This document shows, piece by piece, positions 26,024-35,411 of a stretch of 64,000 bases of DNA (positions are counted from its first letter, which is position 1; the number at the start of each line of letters is the position of its first letter). This DNA comes from Thermoleophilia bacterium (GTDB lineage Bacteria > Actinomycetota > Thermoleophilia > Miltoncostaeales > Miltoncostaeaceae). Where the stretch lies: positions 1-64,000 of the forward strand of contig JADLHW010000109.1 of the NCBI GenBank assembly GCA_020848615.1. Direction: 5' to 3'. A program made the position numbers and the translations under genes. The notes beneath the pieces were generated by a model that was not told the origin of the DNA, searched no databases, and was given only the letters and a program-made list of their open reading frames with translations.

Positions 26024-26785
26024 ATGTTCATCCGCGCGATCACCCATGACCACGCCTCCGCCGCCGCGGAGGTGGCGGCCACCGGCATGACCGACATCCG
26101 CCGCCGGGCGGGCACGCTGGCGGACGCCTACCGCCGGTGCGGGCCCCTGGGGCTCGCGGTGGCCGTGGCCGGGCACATCCCGAGCCGCGCGCTGCAGGTG
26201 GAGTGGTTCGGGGTGCACCAGGTCACCGCCGCGGCGACGCACGTCGCGGAGCCGTGGCCCGGCGCCCGCGCCGCCGACTACGACGACGCCGACCTGTTGG
26301 CGGGGGTCGGCCATGTGAGCGCCGCCGAGGTCCGCGGCCGCTTCGCCCGGGGCGACGACGTGTTCATCGCGTTCGACGACGCCGGGCTGCCGGTGGCGTA
26401 CATCTGGTACCGGTCGGGATCCTGGCGGGAGGACGACATCGAGTTCCGGCTCGAGCCGGACGAGCGCTGGGGATACGACCTGTACGTGCGTCCCGAGGCG
26501 CGGGGCCTGCGCGTCGCGTCCGGGTTGGTGAGCGTCGCGCTGGTGGGCCTGCACGAACGCGGCGTGCGGCGCGTGGTGTCGGTGATCGACCACCTGAACG
26601 AGGCGTCGCGGCGCAGCGCCTCCCGCTACGGGTCATTCAAGCTCACATCGGTGCTGACCGTCGCCGTCCCATGGGGCGGTCTCATCCGCGAGCGCCCCAT
26701 GGGCGGTCGCGCCAGGTGGAGCTGGTACCGCCGGCCGGCGGGCGTCCGCCGCCGGCCGCTCAACGCCCCGCAGGGGGTCCGGTGA
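26024..26785 (+). CDS. GNAT-type N-acetyltransferase at the head of the polysaccharide island
   Basis: A 253-residue protein whose middle and C-terminal parts follow a GNAT fold: VFIAFDDAGLPVAYIWYR (strands 3-4), then LYVRPEARGLRVASGLVSVAL, where the acetyl-CoA loop is loosely RxxRVAxGL, and NEASRRSASRYGSFK in the last helix. The N-terminal 100 residues are of unknown fold. Its stop overlaps the start of the next gene in a GTGA arrangement, so it is translated together with the CelD-like protein. Acylation of a sugar or peptide in surface glycan synthesis is inferred from the neighbourhood. Confidence 0.72.
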   Translation: MFIRAITHDHASAAAEVAATGMTDIRRRAGTLADAYRRCGPLGLAVAVAGHIPSRALQVEWFGVHQVTAAATHVAEPWPGARAADYDDADLLAGVGHVSAAEVRGRFARGDDVFIAFDDAGLPVAYIWYRSGSWREDDIEFRLEPDERWGYDLYVRPEARGLRVASGLVSVALVGLHERGVRRVVSVIDHLNEASRRSASRYGSFKLTSVLTVAVPWGGLIRERPMGGRARWSWYRRPAGVRRRPLNAPQGVR

Positions 26786-28056
26786 CGGTGACGGTCCACA
26801 CGCCACGGCGTGCGGCCGACGATCCGGTGCCCTCCTCCCGCCTGGTGACGGCCGTCGAGCCCTTCACGGCCGCGCTGGAAGCCGAGTGGGACGCCCTCGC
26901 GCATCGCGTGGACGCCCCGCCGTTCCTGCGGCCCGCGTACGTGCGGGTGCGGCACGCCGCGTTCGAGGAGGGCGCCGGCTTCGCGGTGGTGACCGTGCGG
27001 CGCGACGGGATCCTGCACGGCGCCCTGCCGGTGGCCGACGGAACCGCCGGCTTCGGGCCGCCGTCGAACTACGAGACGCCCCTGGAGGGGATCGTCGCCG
27101 ACGACCCGGCCGCGATGCGCGAGGTGGCGGCCACGCTCATGACCCTGCCGGCGCCGCGCGTGGTCTTCACGTACCTCCGGGCCGGCGGGCCGTCCCGTGC
27201 CGTCATCGACGCGGCGGTGTCGGCGGCCGGGCGGCGGGCCTACAGCCGCACGACCATCCGCGTCCCGGTGGTGGACACCGCCGGCGCGTGGGACGACTAC
27301 TGGGCCTCCCGGTCGCGCAACCTGCGTCACAACGTGGAGCGGTGCGCCCGCCGGGCCCGTGAGGCCGGCGAGCTGGTGTTCGAGGTGCACGACGCGTTCG
27401 AGGACGGCCGCTTGGACGCCCTCCTGCAGGACGGGTTCGCCGTCGAGGCGTCCGGGTGGAAGGGCGCGGAGGGCACGGCGATCCTCGCCGACCCGCGCAC
27501 CCGCACCTACTACACCGAGCTCGCCGCATGGGCCGCCGGCGAGGGATGGCTGCGCCTCGCGTTCGTGCGGCTGGACGGTGTGGCCATCGCCTTCTGCTTC
27601 GGCATCGAGGCCCACGGCGTGCACTACGCCCTGAAGGTGGGCTACGAGGACCGCATGAAGAAGCTGTCACCCGGCATGCTGCTCATGCGCGGGCTCATCC
27701 AGCGGTCGTTCGAGACCGGGCTGCGCAGCTTCGACTTCGCCGGCCACGACGCGGCGTGGAAGTCCGCGTGGGCCACCGGCATCGACGAGTACGAGGGGAC
27801 GCTGGCGTTCGCGCCGAGCGTCGCCGGACGCGCGTCGCACGCGCGGTACCGGTGCCGGCGGTGGGTGGCCGACGGCCCCCTGCGGCCGGCGCTGGAGCGC
27901 GCCGCCGCACGCGTGCGGGGGGGCCGGCGACGCACCGAGGAGCCCCCCGTGAAGGACCCGTCAGCGTCGTCGCCGAAGGCCGCAGGAGCGGCCCTGGCGA
28001 CGGCGACCAGCATCGACGCAGACGCGTCCGTCACGAGGGTAGAGTCCGCCGGATGA
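26782..28056 (+). CDS. CelD/BioF2-like (FemAB-related) acyltransferase
   Basis: A 424-residue protein of the double-GNAT type found in exopolysaccharide loci. The characteristic central part is seen: YWASRSRNLRHNVERCARRA, then GWKGAEGTAI, LRLAFVRLDGVAIAFCFGIE, and YEDRMKKLSPGMLLM leading to FDFAGHDAAWKSAWA. Such proteins transfer acyl or aminoacyl groups to polysaccharide units, though few have been assayed. The GTG start and stop are both coupled to neighbours by four-base overlaps, making a three-gene block with the GNAT and the Wzz-like gene. The last 60 residues are a low-complexity Ala/Ser tail. Confidence 0.82.
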   Translation: MTVTVHTPRRAADDPVPSSRLVTAVEPFTAALEAEWDALAHRVDAPPFLRPAYVRVRHAAFEEGAGFAVVTVRRDGILHGALPVADGTAGFGPPSNYETPLEGIVADDPAAMREVAATLMTLPAPRVVFTYLRAGGPSRAVIDAAVSAAGRRAYSRTTIRVPVVDTAGAWDDYWASRSRNLRHNVERCARRAREAGELVFEVHDAFEDGRLDALLQDGFAVEASGWKGAEGTAILADPRTRTYYTELAAWAAGEGWLRLAFVRLDGVAIAFCFGIEAHGVHYALKVGYEDRMKKLSPGMLLMRGLIQRSFETGLRSFDFAGHDAAWKSAWATGIDEYEGTLAFAPSVAGRASHARYRCRRWVADGPLRPALERAAARVRGGRRRTEEPPVKDPSASSPKAAGAALATATSIDADASVTRVESAG

Positions 28057-30413
28057 GCACCTCCTTCGATTCCATGCAGGCCGCCTCGGGACGCCCGCAG
28101 GCCCGCAGCTGGGTCCGTGAGGCCGAGCACCGCGGCGGCCTCTCCCGCTACGTCCAGGTCACGAAGGACCACTGGCGCCTCATGCTGATCCTCGTCGGGC
28201 TGGTGCTCGGCGCGGCGCTGCTGGCGGTGGCGGTGTCGTCGAAGGAGTACAAGGCCGAGGCCCTCCTGTCGGTGTCGCCCGTGTCGACCGACGATCCCCG
28301 GTTCGAGGGCATCAACGTCATCCGGGTCACCAGCGTCCCGGGCCGTGACGTCGAGACCCTCGCCCGGCTCGTGAAGACCATTCCCGTGGCGCGCGCGGCC
28401 GCGGCCACCGACGGCGTGGGCGGCGATCCCGCCGTCCTCCTGTCCCGCATCACCGTATCCCCGGTCGGCGGTTCGTTCCTGGTGTCGGTCACGGCGTCCG
28501 CGCCCACGGGCGAGGAGGCGGCGGCACTGGCCAACGCCTTCGCGCAGGGCACCATCGCCGTGCGTTCCGCGGCGTTCCGCGAGCAGGTGGAGGGCCGCAT
28601 CGACGCGGTGAACGCCCAGCTCAGCTCATCCGCCCTGGGCGCGGGCACCCGCGAGCAGCTGAACACCCGCCTCGACCAGCTCCAGGCCCTCCGTGCGAGC
28701 GACGACCCGTCGATCCAGCTGGAGACGCTCGCGACGGTGCCCGAGTCGCCGGACGCCCCGCCGCTGCCGCTCATCATCGCCATCGCCCTGGTCGTGGGCG
28801 GCATCGTCGCCTTCGCGGGCGCCGTGGCGGTCGACACCGCCAGCTCCCGGGTGCGCACCGAGGGGCAGCTGTCGGAGCGCTTCAACCTGCCCGTGCTCGC
28901 CCGGGTGCCGAAGCCCGCCGCGGGCCAGGCCGCGCTCGCCGACGCGTACCGCGACCTCGCGCAGTCCATCGCGGTGTCCCGGAGGGACCCCGACCGGCCC
29001 CGCGCCCTGCTGTTCACCTCCGCGGGTGACGACGAGGGCTGCACCACCGCCGCCGTCGAGGCGGCCCGCACCCTGGCCGATGCCGGTCAGCGGGTCCTGC
29101 TGGTGGACGCCGACCTGCGGCAGCCCACGATCGCCCGCGGCTTCAACCTCACCCCGCGATACGGCACCGGCTCGGTGCTGCTGGGCGACATCCCGCTGGA
29201 GCGCGCGGTGCAGGACGTTCCGGGCTTCCGCGGCGCGCTGGGGGTCATCGGCGGCGACGACCCCGACTCGGCGGCCGCCGCCGTGTCCCTGTCGCCCGCG
29301 CAGGTGACGCGCATGGTGAACGCGGCCACCGGACACGCCGACTTCGTGATCTTCGACGGCGCCCCGCTCGGCACCGTCGCCGACGCGGCCCCGGTCGCGA
29401 ACGCCGTGGACGATGTCGTCATCGTCGTCCGCCGCGGCGAGACCGAGCTGTCGCGGCTCAACCGCCTCACCGAGGTGCTGCTGCGCTACGACGTGGCGCC
29501 CAGCGGCCTGTGCCTGGTGGACTGGTCCCAGCACGCGAGCGAACGTGCCGCGGGCGGGTCCCTGCACCGTGGATCCAAGGGCGAGGAGGACCGTCTGCCG
29601 CGGCCGGCGCGCCCGTCCCGCGAGCGCGTCCGCGCCCGTGACGAGGAGCGCCCGCGTCGCCGGGAGCCGGCGGCCGCGGAGGCCGGTGCCGCGCGCCGCG
29701 GCCAGGAGGCCGCCGCCGCGCCGGTGGCCGAGCGCCCCGCGTCGCCGCCCGCCCCGGCCCGCCCCGCGCCGGAGGCCTCCGCCGCGGAGGCCGACCCCTC
29801 GCGGCCGTCCCTGCGCGAGCTGCGTCAGCAGATCGAGGAGGCCCGCGCGGCCGACCAGGCTCGCGAGGAGGCCGCCCAGGTGGTGGCGCCCGCTCCCGTC
29901 GCACCGGCCGTCGCCGAGACCCCGGAGCCGGCCGCGGCCGCGGCCGAGGACGCATCGCAGCGCGTGACGCAGGTCACCGCCCTCCGCGACGCCGTGACCC
30001 GCCCCGAACCGGAGGTCTCGGCGGATGAGCCGGAGCCCGTCGCCGTGGAGGAGTCGGAGCCCGCCGCCGTGGAGGAGCCGGAGCCCGCCGCCGTGGAGGA
30101 GCCGGAGCCCGTCGCCGTGGAGGAGCCGGAGCCCGTCGCGGAGGCCGAAGCCCCCGCCGCCGAACCCGAGCCGGAGGCCGCGCCCGCCGCGGAGCCCGAG
30201 GCGTCGGAGGATCCCGAGGCGACGGACGACGACGCCGGCGACGCGGACGAGGATGACGGGGACGACGCCGACGAGGACGACCCCGGCGCGCAGGACGCGG
30301 CGTCCGGCGCCGCCGGCAACGGGGCCGCCGGCCGCGTGTCCGGCGCCCGGTCCCGCCCGGCCTCCCGCACCGCCCGCAACCCGCGGCGCCGCAAGACGCC
30401 GCCGCGGCGGTAG
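28053..30413 (+). CDS. Wzz/BY-kinase-like protein with altered Walker A and long acidic tail
   Basis: A 786-residue polysaccharide co-polymerase-like protein. Residues 35-260 are a Wzz-type chain-length domain between two membrane helices (43-62, 239-260). Residues 280-480 are a ParA/BY-kinase-like domain: Walker A-like GDDEGCTT (325-332) with Cys330 where the ATP-binding lysine should be, a good Walker A' VLLVDAD (348-354), and Walker B FVIFDGAPL (D435). The last 280 residues are charged low-complexity sequence with an eight-residue EPEPVAVE-type repeat, an Asp/Glu run and a basic end, with no tyrosine cluster. The family normally autophosphorylates C-terminal tyrosines; this protein probably cannot. 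Start overlaps the CelD gene by four bases. Confidence 0.82.
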   Translation: MSTSFDSMQAASGRPQARSWVREAEHRGGLSRYVQVTKDHWRLMLILVGLVLGAALLAVAVSSKEYKAEALLSVSPVSTDDPRFEGINVIRVTSVPGRDVETLARLVKTIPVARAAAATDGVGGDPAVLLSRITVSPVGGSFLVSVTASAPTGEEAAALANAFAQGTIAVRSAAFREQVEGRIDAVNAQLSSSALGAGTREQLNTRLDQLQALRASDDPSIQLETLATVPESPDAPPLPLIIAIALVVGGIVAFAGAVAVDTASSRVRTEGQLSERFNLPVLARVPKPAAGQAALADAYRDLAQSIAVSRRDPDRPRALLFTSAGDDEGCTTAAVEAARTLADAGQRVLLVDADLRQPTIARGFNLTPRYGTGSVLLGDIPLERAVQDVPGFRGALGVIGGDDPDSAAAAVSLSPAQVTRMVNAATGHADFVIFDGAPLGTVADAAPVANAVDDVVIVVRRGETELSRLNRLTEVLLRYDVAPSGLCLVDWSQHASERAAGGSLHRGSKGEEDRLPRPARPSRERVRARDEERPRRREPAAAEAGAARRGQEAAAAPVAERPASPPAPARPAPEASAAEADPSRPSLRELRQQIEEARAADQAREEAAQVVAPAPVAPAVAETPEPAAAAAEDASQRVTQVTALRDAVTRPEPEVSADEPEPVAVEESEPAAVEEPEPAAVEEPEPVAVEEPEPVAEAEAPAAEPEPEAAPAAEPEASEDPEATDDDAGDADEDDGDDADEDDPGAQDAASGAAGNGAAGRVSGARSRPASRTARNPRRRKTPPRR
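30027..30140 (+). repeat. 24-base tandem repeat inside the Wzz-like gene
   Basis: Four full units (30027-30050, 30051-30074, 30075-30098, 30099-30122) and a partial fifth of a gag-c/tcg-gag-cccg... unit encoding an eight-residue acidic Pro-containing repeat. Units differ by one to two bases. Copy number may vary among strains without breaking the frame. Confidence 0.9.
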
Positions 30414-30449
30414 CGGTGGCGCACCCGGCGCACACGAGGGACTGACCCC

Positions 30450-33428
30450 ATGACCGGGGACGGGGGCGCTCCCGTCGCCGTCGCCGACGCGGCGCCCCCC
30501 GCACGGGGCGCCCGCGGCGGCGGCGTCGCCTCCCAGACCGCGCTCATCCTGGGGGCGCGCGTGGTGGGCGCGATCTCCACCGCGGTCATCACGATCGTCC
30601 TCACGCGCCTGCTGGGCGTCGCCGGGTACGGCGACTACGCGCTGGCGCTCACCATCGCGACGATCGCCGGGCTGTTCGCCTCCCTGGGCGTCGACTCGGC
30701 CACCTCCCGGTGGGTCGCGGAGGGCTACAACCGCGGGGAGGCGGTGTGGATCGCCGTGCGCGTGGGCCTGCGGCTGCGTGCGCTGCTGGCGGGGGTCACG
30801 TTCGGCCTTTTGTTCCTGCTCGCCGGTCCCATCGCCCACCTGTTCGGGCACCCCGGCCTGGCGAACGCCGTCCGCGCCGCGACGGTCGCGCTGTGCTTCA
30901 GCGCGGGCTTCTCATGGGTGAGCGGCGTCTTCGAGGGGCTCCGCAGCGGCGTCATGCTCGCGGTGGTCTCGCTGGTGAAGGCCGTCGTGGAGTTCGTGGT
31001 CGTCGTGGGCCTGCTGGTCGCCGGGTTCGGCGCCGTGGGGGCGCTGCTCGGCAACGCCGCGAGCTACGCGGTCGCCGTCGGCGTGGGCATGTACGCGATG
31101 CGATCGCACCTGGTGCGCAGCGAGGCGCCGTCCGCGACGGTGAGCGGCCAGGAGCTCCTGAAGTACGGCATCCACATCTGGCTGGCGGGGGTCGCGTGGC
31201 TCCTGTTCGAGCGCGTCGACCTGGTGCTGCTGGGCGCCTTCCTCGACACCACGGCCGTCGGCCTCTACGACGCCCCATGGCGCATCGCCACCATCCTCGG
31301 ACTGCTGGGCCTGAGCCTCGCCTCCGCGGTGACGCCGCGCCTGGCGTCGCAGGACGCCATGTCCGCCGGGCGGCTGCTCACGAAGGCGCTGCGCGTGGGC
31401 CTCGTGTTCTACATCCTGCTGTCGGTCATCATCGCGGTGGCCGCGCGGGACATCATCGTGCTGCTGCTGGGCGAGGACTACGCGCGCAGCGCGGACGTCC
31501 TCCGGATCCTGCTGCCGTACATCATCCTCATCGGCTTCGCGCCGATCGTGTCCCGGGCCCTCGACTACCTGGGCGGCGCCGCCGTCCGGAAGTGGATCGC
31601 GCTCGCGGCGTTCGTCGTGAACCTGGCGCTCGACCTGGTGCTCATCCCCACGGTCGGGCTGCTGGGCCCGGCGATCGCCACCGGCGTGGCGATCCTCGTG
31701 TTCGTCGCCGGCCACCTCATGCTCGTGGTCCGCCAGGCCCACCTCGACAACCGCCGGTTGCTCGCCACGATCGCGCGGTCGCTGGGCTCGGCCGCGGCGG
31801 GCGGGGCGTTCTACTGGGCCCTCATCGTGCTGGACGTGCCCCCCGTGGTCCGGCTGCTCGCCGGGTTCCCGCTGGCCGTCGGTGTCGCCGTGGTCATGCT
31901 CATCGGGGTCGGGGAGGTGCGCGACGAGTCGGGCATCCCCCCGTCCATCGCCGTGCGGCTGCGCGCCATCGACGATTGGTTCGCCCGCCACCTCGACGGC
32001 ATCACGCCGCGCGACCTGGCGCTGCTGGTGCCCATCCTCGCCGCGGCCCTCGTGATGGGCCTGGCGGTGGGGAGGAACCCGCTCATCGCCGTCGGCGGCC
32101 TGGTGGCGATCGCCGTGGTCACGCTGCTGCTGTCGGACCTCACGATCGGCGTGGTCGCGTTCGTGCTCATCCAGCCGCTGGCGCTGGTGATCCCCGCCGG
32201 GGAGGCCGTGGTCGCCAAGGGCGCCGGGGTGATCCTCATGGTCACGTGGGCCGTGGCGCTGCGGTACCGCAGCTCCCGCGGCAAGTACCTGGGGTTCGTC
32301 GCCAGCAACGCCCCGGTGGTGTTCCTCATCGTGGCGTTCATGGGCTGGCTGGTCGCGTCGCTGCTGTGGTCCATCAACACCGCGGCGTCCATCGACGCGA
32401 TCCAGCGGTACGCCCTGGGATTCGTGCTGCTGGGCATCGTGTTCACCGCGACGTTCGACCGGGGCGCGGCGATCCGGGTGGCGGGGGCCTTCTCGCTCAG
32501 CGGCGGGCTGTCGACGCTCCTCGGGCTGGCGATGAACCGCCGGGGCGACGAGGGCCGCTTCATCGGCACGTTCCTGGACGCGAACGAGTACGCGGCGTTC
32601 TGCGTGCCGTCGCTGCTCATCGCCGTGGCGCTCGCCGCCTCGGCCTCCACGCCGCTGCGGCGCATCGCGTTCCTCAGCACGGCGCTGCTGTGCGGCGCCG
32701 GCATCGTGTTGTCCGGCTCCCGCGGGGGCATCATCGCGATCGGCGCGGCGCTGGCCGTGTGGATCGTGTTCGGCGGCCGGTGGCGCGTGCGGGTGCTGGT
32801 GGCGAGCATCGCCGTGGTGTTCGTGCTGGTGGGCTACATCGAGACGGCCGCGTCACCGGCGCTGCGGACGCGCATCGAGACCGTCTACAAGGGGCAGCAG
32901 TTCGGCACCAGCGCCGGCACGGGGCGCGCCGACATCTGGCAGGTGGGCCTGCGCGTGTATCGCGCCCACCCCGCGGTGGGGACGGGCACCGGCACGTTCA
33001 CGGACGCCACGCCGCGCTACCTCGCGCAGGCGGGCCTGGTGCGGCGCCTCGACTTCTTCACCGAGACGCCGAAGGTCGCGCACAACATGTACCTGCACCT
33101 GCTGGTGGAGGTCGGGATCGTGGGCCTCGCCCTGTTCGGCGGGCTCCTGCTGGCCTGCGTCGCCGCCGCGATACGCGCCGCATGGTTGTTCCGCCGCACC
33201 GGCGACGTGACCATGGAGCTGCTGTCGCGGACCGTGGCGGCCGGCAGCGTGGGCCTCCTGGTGGCCGACTTCTTCATCTCCGCGCAGTACCAGCGGGTGC
33301 TGTGGATCCTCATGGGCATCTGCCTGGCGCTGTACGGCGTCGCCCGCCGTCAGGCGTCGGTGCGCGCCCCGGAGCCCGGTGGGCCCGCCTGGGCTCCCGA
33401 CGCCCGCAGGACCGCGCGCACCCCCTGA
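30450..33428 (+). CDS. fused Wzx-type flippase and O-antigen ligase/polymerase
   Basis: A 992-residue integral membrane protein combining two activities usually coded separately. Residues 25-480 are a polysaccharide flippase of the MATE/Wzx type: LILGARVVGAISTAVITIVL at the start, GYGDYALALTIA, FERVDLVLLGAF, and alternating helices to about residue 475. A short amphipathic linker (AIDDWFARHLDGITPRDL) leads to residues 525-970, a second helix set with the O-antigen ligase/Wzy signature: LSGSRGGIIAIGAALAVWIV, GTGRADIWQVGLRVYRAHPAVGTGTGTF, and AHNMYLHLLVEVGIVGL. It would flip lipid-linked units and polymerise or ligate them. Thirty-six bases separate it from the Wzz-like gene upstream. Confidence 0.87.
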   Translation: MTGDGGAPVAVADAAPPARGARGGGVASQTALILGARVVGAISTAVITIVLTRLLGVAGYGDYALALTIATIAGLFASLGVDSATSRWVAEGYNRGEAVWIAVRVGLRLRALLAGVTFGLLFLLAGPIAHLFGHPGLANAVRAATVALCFSAGFSWVSGVFEGLRSGVMLAVVSLVKAVVEFVVVVGLLVAGFGAVGALLGNAASYAVAVGVGMYAMRSHLVRSEAPSATVSGQELLKYGIHIWLAGVAWLLFERVDLVLLGAFLDTTAVGLYDAPWRIATILGLLGLSLASAVTPRLASQDAMSAGRLLTKALRVGLVFYILLSVIIAVAARDIIVLLLGEDYARSADVLRILLPYIILIGFAPIVSRALDYLGGAAVRKWIALAAFVVNLALDLVLIPTVGLLGPAIATGVAILVFVAGHLMLVVRQAHLDNRRLLATIARSLGSAAAGGAFYWALIVLDVPPVVRLLAGFPLAVGVAVVMLIGVGEVRDESGIPPSIAVRLRAIDDWFARHLDGITPRDLALLVPILAAALVMGLAVGRNPLIAVGGLVAIAVVTLLLSDLTIGVVAFVLIQPLALVIPAGEAVVAKGAGVILMVTWAVALRYRSSRGKYLGFVASNAPVVFLIVAFMGWLVASLLWSINTAASIDAIQRYALGFVLLGIVFTATFDRGAAIRVAGAFSLSGGLSTLLGLAMNRRGDEGRFIGTFLDANEYAAFCVPSLLIAVALAASASTPLRRIAFLSTALLCGAGIVLSGSRGGIIAIGAALAVWIVFGGRWRVRVLVASIAVVFVLVGYIETAASPALRTRIETVYKGQQFGTSAGTGRADIWQVGLRVYRAHPAVGTGTGTFTDATPRYLAQAGLVRRLDFFTETPKVAHNMYLHLLVEVGIVGLALFGGLLLACVAAAIRAAWLFRRTGDVTMELLSRTVAAGSVGLLVADFFISAQYQRVLWILMGICLALYGVARRQASVRAPEPGGPAWAPDARRTARTP

Positions 33429-33635
33429 CGTCTCGGTCGACTCCCCGCGCGGGGGACGGCGTCACCCGTTCGTGGACCGGCGCATGACCGATGGGCCGCA
33501 TTAAGCGGTCCGCCACGGCGTCCGATACATGGGGGGACGAGGGTCGGCGCTGAGAATGCCCCGCCGTCTCCCGGGTGCCCCCGGGACCGGTGCTCCACGA
33601 CGTGACCCTCCAGTGCTTCATGGAGGAAGACCGTC

Positions 33636-35369
33636 ATGGACCGTGCCCGATCCGTCCGCGGCCGGCTGGCCGCCTGGTGCGTCGCGGCCGGGGTGCTCGC
33701 CCCGCTCGTCGCCGTTCCGTCACCGGCCAGCGCCGCCGACTGCACCAGGTACGCGTCCACGTCCGGGAGCGACTCCGCCGCGGGGACCGCGGCCGCGCCG
33801 TTCCGGACCGCGCAGAAGCTGGCCGACAGCCTCACCGCGGGGCAGGTGGGGTGCCTCACCGGCGGCGGCGTGTTCGGCGGGGTCCGGGTGGGCCGCAGCG
33901 GCATCACGCTCACCTCGGCTCCCGGCGGGCCCCGGGCGACCCTGCTGGGCGGCATCTCGGTACCGGACAGCAGCAACGACGTGGTCATCGAGAACCTCAT
34001 CCTCAACGGCCGCACCTCCGGCGCGCGGGTGAGCCCCGACATCGAGGGCGACCGGGTGGTGATCCGCAACAACGAGATCACCAACGACCACACCGCGATC
34101 TGCCTCCACATCGGCTCGAACGCCGGGTTCGGGATGGCCTACGACGTGGTGGTGGAGGGCAACCGCATCCATGACTGCGGGCGCCTGCCGGCCACCGGCT
34201 ACGACCACGGCATCTACGTGAACAACGCCGAGCGGACGCGGATCGTGAACAACGCGATCTACGACAACGCCGACTACGGCATCCACCTCTACCCGGGGGC
34301 GAAGAACAGCCACATCGCCAACAACGTGATCGACGGCAACGGCCGCGGCCTCACATTCTCGGGCGACGCCACGCTGAGCTCGTACGGGAACCTGGTGGAG
34401 GACAACGTCATCAGCAACTCGCTCGTCCGCTCCAACGTCGAGTCCTGGTGGGGCGGCGCGGTGGGCGTGAACAACCGCGCCGACCGCAACTGCCTGTGGA
34501 ACGGCCGGCTCGGGAACGTGGCGGCGCAGGTGGGGTTCACGGCATCCGGGAACCTCGCGACGAACCCGCAGTTCACGGACCGCGCGGCGAAGGACTTCAC
34601 GCTGATGCCCGGGTCGCCGTGCGCCGGGAAGGGCCTGGTGACCTCGGTGACGACGCCGCCCCCGCCGCCGCCGTCCGAGCCGGTCCCGGACCCCGCGCCG
34701 GTTGATCCCGCCCCGGCTCCGGATCCCGTCCCGGACCCCGCTCCAGCCCCGGATCCCGCCCCGGCCCCCGACCCCACGCCGGCGCCGGTCCCCGCGCCCG
34801 CCCCGGACCCGGCACCGGCACCCGCCCCGGTTCCGCCGCCGCCCTCGGAGCCCGTGACGGATCCCGTCCCGGCGCCGCCCGCCGACCCCACCCCCGTGCC
34901 CGCTCCGGCGCCCGACCGCGCACCGGCGGATCCCGCCCCGGTCCCTGACCCCGCGCCGGTTCCGGTTCCGGTTCCGGTGCCGGGGCCGTCCAAGCCGTCC
35001 AAGGGCGGGACCCCGGCGGCCCGCGGCGTGGCCGAGGCACGGCGTGACGCCCTGGCCCTCCTGCGGCGCGCCGGTGCCCTGGAGCGCCGGGTCACCGGCC
35101 GCAACACCGTCTGGATGCCGGGGCTGTTCGCCGACGCGGGCCGGCCCCCGGAGACCCAGCTGCGCGCCGCCCGCTGGATGGCGCTGGAGGCGCAGCGGCA
35201 CCTCAGCCTGGTCGACGACCGGCTCCGCGGCCGGCGCGTGAAGCGCCCGCAGACCGCGCCGCCCCACGGGTTGCTGTTCACCAACGAGGTGCTGTGGAGC
35301 ACGCAACGGCTCCTGGGCGACCAGGAACCCCGCCTGGCGCGGCTCACCCGGCGGGCCGAAAACCGCTGA
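33636..35369 (+). CDS. secreted right-handed beta-helix protein with Pro-rich spacer
   Basis: A 577-residue exported protein. A signal peptide (LAAWCVAAGVLAPLVAVPSP) precedes a beta-helix domain of about 300 residues, recognised by strand-turn repeats: VVIENLILNGRTSG, VVIRNNEITNDHTAICLHIG, VVVEGNRIHDCGRLPATGYD, YDNADYGIHLYPGAKNSHIA. This fold is common in polysaccharide lyases and epimerases. Then about 115 residues of Pro-Ala-Pro-Asp repeats make a wall-spanning spacer, and a helical C-terminal domain (about 460-577) has no recognised family. GGAGG lies seven bases before the ATG. A paralogue sits at 47700-49175. Enzymatic activity is unproved. Confidence 0.8.
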   Translation: MDRARSVRGRLAAWCVAAGVLAPLVAVPSPASAADCTRYASTSGSDSAAGTAAAPFRTAQKLADSLTAGQVGCLTGGGVFGGVRVGRSGITLTSAPGGPRATLLGGISVPDSSNDVVIENLILNGRTSGARVSPDIEGDRVVIRNNEITNDHTAICLHIGSNAGFGMAYDVVVEGNRIHDCGRLPATGYDHGIYVNNAERTRIVNNAIYDNADYGIHLYPGAKNSHIANNVIDGNGRGLTFSGDATLSSYGNLVEDNVISNSLVRSNVESWWGGAVGVNNRADRNCLWNGRLGNVAAQVGFTASGNLATNPQFTDRAAKDFTLMPGSPCAGKGLVTSVTTPPPPPPSEPVPDPAPVDPAPAPDPVPDPAPAPDPAPAPDPTPAPVPAPAPDPAPAPAPVPPPPSEPVTDPVPAPPADPTPVPAPAPDRAPADPAPVPDPAPVPVPVPVPGPSKPSKGGTPAARGVAEARRDALALLRRAGALERRVTGRNTVWMPGLFADAGRPPETQLRAARWMALEAQRHLSLVDDRLRGRRVKRPQTAPPHGLLFTNEVLWSTQRLLGDQEPRLARLTRRAENR

Positions 35370-35411
35370 CCGGCGTCCGGGCCGGGTCGCGCGGCGCCCC
35401 GCCCGGAGGGC

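Noticed and set aside
33443-33454. CCCCGCGCGGGG palindrome as terminator of the flippase fusion
   Set aside because: Too short and without a T-run; short GC palindromes are frequent here.
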